From CAZUTO01 sp964623085 (GTDB lineage Bacteria > Pseudomonadota > Gammaproteobacteria > Pseudomonadales > GM7GCV1): a DNA stretch of 29,623 bases. A model generated the notes under the pieces. It did no database searches and was not told where the DNA came from. It was given only the letters and a program-made list of their open reading frames with translations. Positions 16,095 through 23,686 of the stretch are shown in pieces (the first letter of the stretch is position 1; every line of letters starts with the position of its first letter). The position numbers were made by a program, and so were the translations under genes. The stretch spans positions 1-29,623 of the forward strand of contig CAZUTO010000022.1 in NCBI GenBank assembly GCA_964623085.1, read 5' to 3'.

Positions 16095-17666
16095 ATGAAT
16101 ACAGACCTCAAACCTATCCGTCGGGCGCTAATCAGCGTATCTGATAAAACTGGCATTCTTGAATTTGCTAAAGCCCTTGTCGAAAAAGATATCGAGATAC
16201 TATCCACTGGCGGGACATTTCGGCTTTTAAACGAAGCAGGTGTAAAAGTGACGGAAGTATCAGACTATACCGGCTTCCCAGAAATGATGAATGGCCGTGT
16301 TAAAACACTTCACCCAAAAGTACATGGCGGCATTCTGGGTCGGAGAGGTACTGATGACACCATTATGAACGAGCATGGTATCAAGCCTATCGATCTAGTC
16401 TTAGTCAACTTGTACCCTTTCGAAAATACCGTGGCTGACCCTAATTGCGACCTCGAAAATGCCATAGAAAATATCGACATCGGTGGCCCGACAATGGTGC
16501 GTGCCGCGGCAAAAAACCATCGCGATGTCACTATCCTAGTGAATGTTGGCGACTACGATAATTTTTTGAACGAGCTCAATGAAAACAATGGATCAATCAG
16601 CTATGAAACGCGCTTTGATCTAGCTATCAAAGCCTACGAGCACACCGCGGCTTACGATGGTGCCATTGCCAATTATTTTGGCCAACGTGTTTCTGGTGGA
16701 AGCGAAAAATTTCCGCGCACGTTTAACAGCCAATACGTCAAATCTCAAGAGTTGCGTTATGGAGAAAATGCCCACCAAGCCAGTGCATTTTATAAAGAAA
16801 AAATTGCCAGCGATGGAAATATCGCAAGCGCCAAGCAACTTCAGGGCAAAGCACTCTCTTATAACAATATCGCTGACACCGACGCGGCGCTAGAAACCGT
16901 CAAACTTTTTGACGAACCGGCATGCGTCATCGTGAAGCACGCCAACCCTTGCGGCGTGGCCTATGCAGACAGCATAGAGCAAGCTTATGAACAGGCGTTT
17001 GCTACCGATCCAGAATCCGCTTTCGGCGGAATTATTGCATTCAACCGCGAATTAGATGGAAACACCGCTGCAGCTATTGTCGATAAACAATTTGCTGAAG
17101 TCATCATTGCACCCAAGGTTTCAGACGCTGCGCAACAAGCCATCGCAGAAAAGAAAAACCTCCGTCTTCTTGCTTGCGGCGAATGGTCTGCAAGTGAACC
17201 TAGCCTCGATCTAAAGCGTGTTACAGGAGGGATCCTAATTCAGGATCGAGACCTCGGGATGGTAAGCGAATCTGACCTGAAAGTTGTAACAAAGCGCGCC
17301 CCTACTGCAGAAGAAATTCGGGATCTTCTATTTACTTGGAAGGTCGCGAAGATGGTCAAATCTAACGCTATCGTCTACGGAAAAAACGGCCAAACTATTG
17401 GCATAGGCGCCGGGCAAATGAGCCGAGTCAATTCAGCGCGAATCGCCGCTATTAAAGCCGAGCATGCAGGTCTTACAGTCGAGGGTTCATGCATGGCTTC
17501 TGATGCTTTCTTTCCTTTCCGTGATGGAATCGATAACGCAGGCCAAGTTGGAATTCGCTGCGTCATTCAACCTGGAGGATCAATACGCGACGATGAAGTT
17601 ATCGCAGCTGCTGACGAACAGGGTATCGCGATGGTATTTACCGGAATGCGCCATTTCCGTCACTAA
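16095..17666 (+). CDS. purH: Bifunctional AICAR transformylase / IMP cyclohydrolase
   Basis: Catalyses the last two steps of IMP synthesis: formyl transfer from 10-formyl-THF to AICAR, then ring closure. The N-terminal MGS-like domain (IMP cyclohydrolase) shows SDKTGI, STGGT and HPKVHGGIL. The C-terminal AICAR transformylase has the catalytic Lys281-His282 pair in VKHANPCGVA, and SDAFFPFRD and QPGGSIRDDE near the end. Length 523 aa is normal (E. coli 529). It starts 80 bp after fis. The gene ends just before a strong terminator. purD, its usual partner, is on the same strand but 1.7 kb further on. Confidence 0.97.
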   Translation: MNTDLKPIRRALISVSDKTGILEFAKALVEKDIEILSTGGTFRLLNEAGVKVTEVSDYTGFPEMMNGRVKTLHPKVHGGILGRRGTDDTIMNEHGIKPIDLVLVNLYPFENTVADPNCDLENAIENIDIGGPTMVRAAAKNHRDVTILVNVGDYDNFLNELNENNGSISYETRFDLAIKAYEHTAAYDGAIANYFGQRVSGGSEKFPRTFNSQYVKSQELRYGENAHQASAFYKEKIASDGNIASAKQLQGKALSYNNIADTDAALETVKLFDEPACVIVKHANPCGVAYADSIEQAYEQAFATDPESAFGGIIAFNRELDGNTAAAIVDKQFAEVIIAPKVSDAAQQAIAEKKNLRLLACGEWSASEPSLDLKRVTGGILIQDRDLGMVSESDLKVVTKRAPTAEEIRDLLFTWKVAKMVKSNAIVYGKNGQTIGIGAGQMSRVNSARIAAIKAEHAGLTVEGSCMASDAFFPFRDGIDNAGQVGIRCVIQPGGSIRDDEVIAAADEQGIAMVFTGMRHFRH

Positions 17667-17693
17667 CGATGAAAGAAAAGGCGAAGGGTGAAA

Positions 17694-17723
17694 GAAGGAG
17701 TTGGTGTTCGCACCAGCTTCTTT
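17694..17723 (+). terminator. UUCG-loop terminator after purH
   Basis: A 13-bp stem including several G-U pairs (5' arm 17694-17706, 3' arm 17711-17723) is closed by a TTCG tetraloop (17707-17710), a very stable RNA loop. The 3' arm ends in TTCTTT. It lies between convergent purH and the YHS-protein gene and could serve both, since the minus-strand read also ends with a CTTCTTT run. Confidence 0.7.
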
Positions 17724-17733
17724 GTTAGAAAAA

Positions 17734-18177
17734 TTAGTCTATAAGCGTTGGCCATAATTCATCGGCCATCTCAATTCTCTTGTCACGCTCATCCAGCCAT
17801 TTTTGCTGAATGTTCGTGTTGTAATTCAAGTAAAGTTTATCGTCGACAACGCTAAACTGCGAGGGATCAATGCCAGCAGTATCCCCATTTGAAACCGCCC
17901 AAGCGCAGTAGCCACCATATTGGGGCGCATATCGCTCGGGATCTTCTCGGAAAGCTGTAAGATTCTCAGCAGAACTAAATCGCCACTTAGCGTCTTCCCA
18001 CTCTAGCTCGTACTTTTTATCACCTTTAACGGGCCTGTTTTCAGTGAAATAGGCGACCGCATCGTAACCTTCAATAGCGAGGTTTCCGAACCAAGATGTA
18101 CTAATAGGATCAACAGCCCATCCCATATTAAGCGTAGAAAAGGTCAATCCAATCACTGCAATCAACTTATAAAACAT
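17734..18177 (-). CDS. Exported YHS-domain protein
   Basis: A 147-aa protein with an N-terminal signal sequence (about 1-21, cleavage likely after GWA) and a YHS-like domain: IEGYDAVAYFTENRPVKG (36-52), WRFSSAENLTAFREDPERYA (65-84) and YGGYCAWAVSNG (87-98). Cys91 is the only Cys. The family is often annotated as YHS domain (seleno)protein; this copy uses a TGC/TGT Cys and has no in-frame TGA, so it is not a selenoprotein here. YHS domains often occur with metal-handling proteins, but the function of this stand-alone exported form is unknown. A GGAGC ribosome site precedes ATG 18177. A perfect palindrome lies just upstream. Confidence 0.82.
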   Translation of the reverse strand: MFYKLIAVIGLTFSTLNMGWAVDPISTSWFGNLAIEGYDAVAYFTENRPVKGDKKYELEWEDAKWRFSSAENLTAFREDPERYAPQYGGYCAWAVSNGDTAGIDPSQFSVVDDKLYLNYNTNIQQKWLDERDKRIEMADELWPTLID

Positions 18178-18200
18178 CTGTTGCTCCTACCAGCTAGGCT

Positions 18201-18214
18201 TGTCTAAATAGACA
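18201..18214. promoter_or_regulatory. Perfect inverted repeat upstream of the YHS-protein gene
   Basis: TGTCTA-AA-TAGACA, a perfect 6+6 palindrome with a two-base centre, lies 24-37 bases before the start codon of the YHS-protein gene. The position suits a repressor operator around the transcription start. It matches no operator that I know with certainty. Confidence 0.4.
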
Positions 18215-18415
18215 AAATAGAGAATGGCTAGTTCCCTGTTAAACGATAACATTCTCAGCAATAGAATCACCTGAGCCAACCACTATCGCTGCTTCTCCGA
18301 GGCTAGGCATCATACTCGAGTCGACACTAGATAAGCATCTAACAGGCTATTTTTATATTAGTTGTTACTGAGTTTTCGGGATAGGGTAACGCTTATATTT
18401 TCCGATAGCAGAAAA

Positions 18416-18435
18416 TAGGTGTATAGATAAACCTA
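18416..18435 (-). terminator. Weak bidirectional terminator-like hairpin
   Basis: TAGGT (18416-18420) pairs with ACCTA (18431-18435) over a 10-base loop. T-rich runs flank both sides: CTTTTTT on plus, and TTTTC on minus after the stem. It lies about 40 bp past the stop of the chalcone-isomerase-like gene and may end that transcript. The stem is short. The rest of 18178-18472 (about 295 bp) shows no convincing gene. Confidence 0.35.
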
Positions 18436-18472
18436 CTTTTTTGTTCCTGCTTTTTGGTTTTAACTCGTTCAG

Positions 18473-19111
18473 TTAGAACACTGACGAAATCAAAGATGGA
18501 TTTAGAGAAGGTGCTTCGTCTGCCAATAAATCGACAAGATAGGACTCTATATCCCCCTCGGCAAGCATGCTTCCATCCGCATAAACACCTGCATGCTCAG
18601 CGGAAATCCAGGTAGACATCCAGAAATTAAACGCATTGTCAGAGTCAATGGTTGCCAATTTTTGGCCATTCAAGCTGAGGGTCATTTGTGAGCCAGCTAT
18701 AGACTCGATCGAGAATTGATCTCCCACACCCAGCGTTTCGGGCAAGTAATCCGTTACAACAGAAAAAGACTCGGCATATTTTGCCTGCTTAAGCCCTTTG
18801 TTCATATCTAGGGCTTGTAGTTTTCGATTCCAAACAGCAATCCACTCTCTCGAATCAAACTCAGTCAGGGCTTTTACACTAATACGCTTGGGTACTGGTG
18901 AGACGACTAAATCAAAAAGGCTACTACTCGCTGTTTCTACCTCCAAAGCCCATACCGTGTCCATCATGCTGCCGTCATCGGCTTGCATGGACATGTAAGT
19001 CACCCCATTGTATTGGTATTCAGGCATCACATTTTCCTCATCGGTGGCGCTTAGCCCACCAACGAACATATTGGTCAAAACAAACAACAATAGACCTCTA
19101 GTGACCTTCAT
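18473..19111 (-). CDS. Exported chalcone isomerase-like protein
   Basis: A 212-aa protein with an N-terminal signal sequence (about 1-22, cleavage likely after LSA). The rest resembles bacterial chalcone-isomerase-like proteins: a beta-rich start, KRISVKALTEFDSREWIAVW (about 75-94), a central ETLGVGDQFSIESI, and DNAFNFWMSTWIS (about 158-170), the usual place of an 'F..ALF.IWLG' motif in the family. No flavonoid chemistry is implied; bacterial members have no known reaction and some bind fatty acids. The assignment rests on a pattern match by eye. It starts at ATG 19111. Confidence 0.55.
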   Translation of the reverse strand: MKVTRGLLLFVLTNMFVGGLSATDEENVMPEYQYNGVTYMSMQADDGSMMDTVWALEVETASSSLFDLVVSPVPKRISVKALTEFDSREWIAVWNRKLQALDMNKGLKQAKYAESFSVVTDYLPETLGVGDQFSIESIAGSQMTLSLNGQKLATIDSDNAFNFWMSTWISAEHAGVYADGSMLAEGDIESYLVDLLADEAPSLNPSLISSVF

Positions 19112-19173
19112 TCTTATTCCTTGAATCTAGTGCCAAGTAGCCTTCGCACTTTCGTAAACAAATTTATCGTTAT

Positions 19174-19188
19174 TTTCGTCACACGAAA
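19174..19188. promoter_or_regulatory. Inverted repeat upstream of the chalcone isomerase-like gene
   Basis: TTTCGT-CAC-ACGAAA is a perfect 6+6 inverted repeat 63-77 bases before the start at 19111, within the divergent region shared with purD. It could be an operator or a small hairpin. No family is assigned. Confidence 0.3.
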
Positions 19189-19309
19189 GAATGCAATTCA
19201 ATGCTCACTTAAAGTTCTATATAGCTTTTGTGACGCACACCCAAAAGAACTGTGAACTGCGACCAAAAACTTCAGGATTAGCGCCTAGTGCCTTATTTTC
19301 TTAGGTATG

Positions 19310-19340
19310 CCCTATAATTTTTTGGGGATATCCCTATAAT
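19310..19340 (+). promoter_or_regulatory. Putative purD promoter with duplicated -10 and a palindrome
   Basis: Two perfect TATAAT hexamers (19313-19318 and 19335-19340), each preceded by CCC, flank the perfect palindrome GGGATATCCC (19325-19334). Clear -35 hexamers are not seen at usual spacing, so an activator or an overlapping repressor is possible. If the second TATAAT is used, transcription starts near 19347, which favours translation from ATG 19383 over ATG 19359. Confidence 0.5.
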
Positions 19341-19382
19341 CTTTCGCTGCCTAAAATCATGAGTAAGGCCACCACAAAAAGA

Positions 19383-20687
19383 ATGAATATCCTTGTTATT
19401 GGGTCTGGCGGACGAGAACACGCACTTGCCTGGAAATCAGCGCAAAGTTTGGATGTAGCTAATGTGTATGTCGCTCCAGGAAATGCGGGTACGGCCCTAG
19501 AACCTAAACTTGCCAATGTTGCGATTGGCGTATCTGAATTCTCAAAGCTTGCTGATTTTGCTCAAGCCAATGAAGTCGCGCTGACTATTGTCGGACCCGA
19601 AGTGCCCCTAGTAGATGGTATTGTCGATTTCTTTACTGAACGCGGGCTCGCCTGTTTTGGTCCGAGCAAAGGTGCGGCACAACTAGAAGGTTCGAAAGCC
19701 TTCACCAAAGACTTTCTTGCTCGCCATAACATTCCTACCGCTGAATACAAAAACTTTACAGAAGTCGAAACAGCACTCGCCTACCTAGCAGAGAAAGGCG
19801 CACCTATCGTGGTGAAAGCGGACGGCCTCGCGGCGGGGAAAGGCGTGATTGTTGCGGAGACGCTCGATCAAGCGTCGGAAGCTGTTAAAGATATGCTTTC
19901 CGGCAATGCGTTTGGAGAAGCTGGCTGCCGTGTTGTGATTGAAGAGTTTCTCGACGGTGAGGAAGCCAGCTTTATTGTGATTGCCGACGGGGAAAATGTG
20001 CTACCCATGGCGACTAGTCAGGATCACAAGCGCGCTGGCGAAGGTGACACTGGACCTAATACCGGCGGCATGGGCGCATACTCCCCTGCGCCAGTGGTCA
20101 CGCCAGAAATACATGATCGCATCATGAAGGAAGTCATCAAGCCAACGCTAGAAGGCATGGCCAAAGAAGGAAATACCTATACTGGGTTTCTCTATGCCGG
20201 CTTGATGATCATGGCCGACGGCACACCCAAAGTTATAGAATACAACTGTCGGTTCGGCGACCCCGAAACACAGCCAATCATGATGCGCTTGAGATCGGAT
20301 CTGGTCGAACTTTGCCAAGCGGCAATGAATAAACAACTCGACAAACAACATGCAGACTGGGATCCAAGGCCTGCACTCGGTGTTGTGCTTGCGTCAGATG
20401 GCTACCCCAATTCTTATGAAAAAGGGAAGATAATTTCAGGCCTGAAGCAGACCGAAAATAGCTCGGCGAAAGTCTTCCACGCGGGAACTGCTCTTGAAAA
20501 CGAGCAAGTTGTCACCGCCGGTGGAAGGGTGCTTTGTGCAACCGCTTTGGGTGATTCTGTCACTGAAGCGAAGCGCAACGCCTATGACGCGCTTAGCAAA
20601 ATAAGCTGGGACGGCGTTTTCTTCCGCAGAGATATTGGCTATAAAGCCGAAAATCGTGAAAATAAATTCAACCAAGATGCTTCTTGA
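19383..20687 (+). CDS. purD: Phosphoribosylamine--glycine ligase (GAR synthetase)
   Basis: ATP-grasp enzyme of 434 aa that makes glycinamide ribonucleotide from phosphoribosylamine, glycine and ATP. The N-terminus MNILVIGSGGREHALAWK is the family signature; PEVPLVDGIVDFF, VKADGLAAGKGV (ATP-grasp) and EYNCRFGDPETQ follow in order. I prefer ATG 19383 because it gives the family N-terminus and suits the predicted promoter; ATG 19359 adds eight residues with no clear ribosome site. purU follows 21 bp downstream and coq7 after that, a likely operon. purH is separated from it by two opposite-strand genes. Confidence 0.96.
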   Translation: MNILVIGSGGREHALAWKSAQSLDVANVYVAPGNAGTALEPKLANVAIGVSEFSKLADFAQANEVALTIVGPEVPLVDGIVDFFTERGLACFGPSKGAAQLEGSKAFTKDFLARHNIPTAEYKNFTEVETALAYLAEKGAPIVVKADGLAAGKGVIVAETLDQASEAVKDMLSGNAFGEAGCRVVIEEFLDGEEASFIVIADGENVLPMATSQDHKRAGEGDTGPNTGGMGAYSPAPVVTPEIHDRIMKEVIKPTLEGMAKEGNTYTGFLYAGLMIMADGTPKVIEYNCRFGDPETQPIMMRLRSDLVELCQAAMNKQLDKQHADWDPRPALGVVLASDGYPNSYEKGKIISGLKQTENSSAKVFHAGTALENEQVVTAGGRVLCATALGDSVTEAKRNAYDALSKISWDGVFFRRDIGYKAENRENKFNQDAS

Positions 20688-20708
20688 ATTCTATCTGAGC
20701 AAAGAAAC

Positions 20709-21563
20709 ATGACCAGAACCTATCGACTAATTACCGCCAGCCCGGATAGACCGGGCATCGTTGCTCGACTAAGCGGTCTGATCGCAGAACACAATGGATG
20801 GCTTTCAGATGCTAATCAGCATTCTGATGCAGCTAGTGGTTGGTTTTTTTCTCGCAATGAAGTCATAGCCGATAGCCTTCCCTTCGATCTAGAGACATTT
20901 AAAAAGTTACTAGAACCTGTTGCCAAAGAATTCTCCATGCAATGGCATATAACGGACTCATCTATAAAGAAAAAAGTCGTGCTCATGGCAAGCAAACAAT
21001 CACATTGCCTAGCAGACCTGCTCCACAGATGGCACAGCGGAGAAATGGATTGTGAAATTCCCTGCGTCATCTCAAACCACAACGACCTTAGAGATATGGT
21101 GGAATGGCACAACATCCCCTACTACCATGTTCCGGTCACTGCCGAAAACAAGCCGAGCGCATTTGCAGAAGTTGAGGAGATCGTTGATAAATACAATGCG
21201 GATGCCGTGGCGCTAGCGCGATACATGCAAATCATTCCGCCTGCACTCTGTAAAAAGATGGCGGGTAAAATCATCAATATTCATCATAGCTTCCTACCCT
21301 CCTTTGCCGGCGCCAAGCCTTATCACCAAGCTGCGGAACGCGGTGTTAAGCTGATTGGAGCGACCTGCCACTACGTCACCGAAGATCTCGATCAGGGCCC
21401 AATCATTGAACAAGATGTGGTCCGCATCACCCATAGCGACAGCATTGAAGACATGGTGCGCAAGGGTAAGGATTGCGAAGTGCAAGTTTTTGCAAGAGGC
21501 ATACGCGCTCACCTAGCCGACAGAGTTATTATTCACGGGAACAAAACAGTCGTATTTAGCTAA
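20709..21563 (+). CDS. purU: Formyltetrahydrofolate deformylase
   Basis: Hydrolyses 10-formyl-THF to formate and THF, balancing the one-carbon pool and supplying formate, for example for PurT. An N-terminal ACT domain (ITASPDRPGIVARLSGLIAEHNG, about 9-31, shown here by its first motif) precedes a formyltransferase domain with NIHHSFLPSF and the catalytic Asp region VTEDLDQGPII. Length 284 aa is typical. It lies directly after purD, in keeping with a one-carbon/purine link. Confidence 0.95.
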   Translation: MTRTYRLITASPDRPGIVARLSGLIAEHNGWLSDANQHSDAASGWFFSRNEVIADSLPFDLETFKKLLEPVAKEFSMQWHITDSSIKKKVVLMASKQSHCLADLLHRWHSGEMDCEIPCVISNHNDLRDMVEWHNIPYYHVPVTAENKPSAFAEVEEIVDKYNADAVALARYMQIIPPALCKKMAGKIINIHHSFLPSFAGAKPYHQAAERGVKLIGATCHYVTEDLDQGPIIEQDVVRITHSDSIEDMVRKGKDCEVQVFARGIRAHLADRVIIHGNKTVVFS

Positions 21564-21586
21564 TCTGTTGCACTAAACTAACTACC

Positions 21587-22228
21587 ATGAGCATTAGACA
21601 TCTTTCGCCACTAGACAACATTGTTGCGCATGCAGAGACCGCGTTAAAAACACTCGCTGCGAAGCCCGTAGCGAATCGTGCTGCGCCAACACCCAGCTCA
21701 GAGGCTTTGCCACTTTCAGAGCAAGAACGCGCACTTTCAGCTAGCCTCATGCGAATCAATCACACAGGAGAGGTATGCGCTCAAGCGCTCTATCAAGGTC
21801 AAGCGCTGACAGCAAAATTAGACAGCGTCCGCAAAGAAATGGAGCAAGCAGCGCAAGAGGAAGTCGATCACCTTGCTTGGTGCGAGACACGTATTCAACA
21901 GTTAGATAGCAGGACCAGCCAACTCAATCCATTATTTTACGCGATGTCTTTCGGCATTGGTGCGACGGCAGGTTTAGTTAGCGACAAGGTGAGCCTAGGC
22001 TTTGTCGCCGCGACGGAAGAACAGGTTTGCGAACATTTGCGCGATCACCAGAAGCGACTCCCAGCTGCGGATACAGAAAGCCGTGCAATCATCGATCAGA
22101 TGCTGATCGATGAAGAAAAACATGGCCATGCAGCGCTAGAAGCCGGCGGCACGAAGTTTCCAAAAGAAATAAAACGCCTCATGACGTTCTTTTCCAAAGT
22201 CATGACCAAAACCACTGCGAAAATTTAA
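21587..22228 (+). CDS. coq7: Demethoxyubiquinone hydroxylase (Coq7/UbiF-equivalent)
   Basis: Di-iron monooxygenase of 213 aa for the penultimate step of aerobic ubiquinone synthesis. The ligand set is intact: Glu62 (NHTGEVCAQALYQGQ), Glu92 and His95 (EEVDHLAW), Glu144 (EEQVCEH), Glu176 and His179 (DEEKHGH). The N-terminal 45 residues form a spacer typical of the Pseudomonas-type protein. It starts 23 bp after purU without a clear ribosome site and converges on the OsmC-family gene, 16 bp away. Confidence 0.94.
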   Translation: MSIRHLSPLDNIVAHAETALKTLAAKPVANRAAPTPSSEALPLSEQERALSASLMRINHTGEVCAQALYQGQALTAKLDSVRKEMEQAAQEEVDHLAWCETRIQQLDSRTSQLNPLFYAMSFGIGATAGLVSDKVSLGFVAATEEQVCEHLRDHQKRLPAADTESRAIIDQMLIDEEKHGHAALEAGGTKFPKEIKRLMTFFSKVMTKTTAKI

Positions 22229-22244
22229 ACAGTGTCCGCCCCGA

Positions 22245-22658
22245 CTAGATAATTTTGTAGTCGTGGGTAACCTCGACACCGGCAGACTCCAACATAATAG
22301 ATGCTGAACAGTATTTTTCTGCTGAGAGTTGCACCGCTCTCTTTACAAGCGCTTCTTTCAAATCATTGCCCGAAACACGAAATGAAAGATGAATCTTGGT
22401 AAACACAGCTGGAACGGCATCCGCCCTATCGGCCTCTATCTCGCACACACAGGCCGTAACATCTTGCCGGCTCTTCTTAAGAATGCTCATTACATCGAAG
22501 GACGAACATCCTCCTAGACCTAGCAGGATCATTTCCATTGGCCTAGGCCCCAGATTTTTACCGCCGTGGTCTGGCGGTCCATCCATCAATACCTTATGCC
22601 CTGATCCACTCACTGCTAAAAAAGCTGCTTCACCCTGCCAATCAACCTTTGCTTTCAC
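22245..22658 (-). CDS. OsmC-family protein (YhfA-like)
   Basis: A 137-aa OsmC/Ohr-fold protein. The two conserved cysteines are Cys51 (GLGGCSSFDVMSIL) and Cys117 (SAEKYCSASIM), the pair that forms the peroxide-reducing site in the superfamily. The whole length follows E. coli YhfA closely (PMEM, GGCS, SGNDLKEALV, EKYCS). YhfA lies next to crp in E. coli, and an OsmC-family gene is also next to vfr in Pseudomonas, as here (divergent from crp). It starts with GTG 22658; no ATG is available. The true substrate is unknown. Confidence 0.88.
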   Translation of the reverse strand: MKAKVDWQGEAAFLAVSGSGHKVLMDGPPDHGGKNLGPRPMEMILLGLGGCSSFDVMSILKKSRQDVTACVCEIEADRADAVPAVFTKIHLSFRVSGNDLKEALVKRAVQLSAEKYCSASIMLESAGVEVTHDYKII

Positions 22659-22795
22659 TATCTTTTACTCGGCCAAAATTTCGGCAAAGAGATTAGCAGA
22701 AGTCAGATACCCATGTAACTAGATACCATTTGCCCGTATTAGTTGTAAATTAGGCTTTGTTTGCAGTATTCAGGAATCAATTTATGGCTTAGAAT

Positions 22796-22811
22796 TGCGC
22801 ACTGTTTCACA
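22796..22811 (+). promoter_or_regulatory. Possible Crp-binding site upstream of the first crp
   Basis: TGCGC-N6-TCACA lies 33-48 bases before the start at 22844. The right half-site matches the Crp consensus (TGTGA-N6-TCACA) fully; the left matches three of five, flanked by the usual A/T bases. Crp autoregulation is common, but this is a by-eye match. Confidence 0.3.
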
Positions 22812-22843
22812 AAAATGACATTCAAAAAGGTATTGTTAGGGTC

Positions 22844-23539
22844 ATGAGAACAAAAAAAATACTGTCTCAAAAACTTATTCCACCTGAAAGTACAAGGGAT
22901 TTAGAAGCACTGGCTGCGATTCGACCTGTTGCTAATATGGAAGCTTTCCTCCAGCACTGTCAACGCAGGCGGTATCCCGCAAAAAGCACCATTATCTTTG
23001 CTGGTGAACAAGGTGAATCGCTCTACTACATTATGAGCGGAACCGTGACTGTGATCCTTGAAGACGATGAAGGACGCGAAATGATCATCGCTTACATTAA
23101 CAAAGGCGAATTTTTTGGAGAGCTTGGTATCTTCAACGAAGGTGATCGTAGTCGAAGCGCTTGGATTAAGGCAAAAACCGATTGTGAGGTAGCTGAAGTC
23201 AGCTATGGCAAATTCCTAGAGCTTTGGCGTGTATACCCAGAGATCCTTTTCTCTATCGGATCACAAATTGCTAACCGTCTGAAGAAGACTACCCGCAAGG
23301 TAGGCGATTTGGCTTTTATGGACGTTACCGGTCGGGTTGCTGGCTGTATGCTAGAACTTTGTAAGCAACCTGATGCCATGACGCATCCGGACGGAATGCA
23401 GATTAAGATCACTCGCCAAGAGATTGGTCGCATCGTCGGCTGCTCTCGGGAGATGGTTGGCCGCGTACTAAAAGACCTCGAAGAACAGGGGCTTATTGAA
23501 GTGCATGGCAAAACGATGGTTGTTTACGGAACTCGTTAG
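22844..23539 (+). CDS. crp: cAMP-dependent global regulator Crp/Vfr
   Basis: A 231-aa cAMP receptor protein. The cyclic-nucleotide domain has FGELG (Glu93) and the Arg104-Ser105 pair that contacts cAMP phosphate; Thr149/Thr150 on the C-helix are as in Pseudomonas Vfr. The DNA-binding helix-turn-helix ITRQEIGRIVGCSREMVGR holds Arg202, Glu203 and Arg207, the residues that read TGTGA half-sites. The C-terminal two-thirds is nearly identical to Vfr, so this is the orthologue. It has about 20 more N-terminal residues than Vfr. The neighbourhood (OsmC-like gene, trpC) matches that of vfr. A second copy follows after 147 bp. Confidence 0.95.
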   Translation: MRTKKILSQKLIPPESTRDLEALAAIRPVANMEAFLQHCQRRRYPAKSTIIFAGEQGESLYYIMSGTVTVILEDDEGREMIIAYINKGEFFGELGIFNEGDRSRSAWIKAKTDCEVAEVSYGKFLELWRVYPEILFSIGSQIANRLKKTTRKVGDLAFMDVTGRVAGCMLELCKQPDAMTHPDGMQIKITRQEIGRIVGCSREMVGRVLKDLEEQGLIEVHGKTMVVYGTR

Positions 23540-23558
23540 CATAATCGTACATTCCTGC

Positions 23559-23582
23559 TAGCCATGCCATTCGGTGTGGCTA
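23559..23582 (+). terminator. Terminator between the two crp genes
   Basis: A 10-bp stem with two G-U pairs (TAGCCATGCC 23559-23568 with GGTGTGGCTA 23573-23582) and a four-base loop ATTC follows the first crp stop by 20 bp. A broken T-rich run (ACTTCTTTACTATTATT) comes after. It suggests that the second copy has its own promoter. Confidence 0.55.
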
Positions 23583-23686
23583 AACTTCTTTACTATTATT
23601 AGGCACTCAGGATTTATGGGTCATTGCGAATGCAGTGCCCCAAAATCTGGATGAGCCGTTTTCTTAATAGATAAAGGTATAGTCCA

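Noticed and set aside
17734..18177. Selenocysteine in the YHS-domain protein
   Set aside because: The reactive position is an ordinary Cys codon (Cys91), and there is no in-frame TGA.
18178..18472. Hidden gene or small RNA between the two exported-protein genes
   Set aside because: No frame of useful length with a ribosome site is visible; only the palindrome and a weak hairpin were found.
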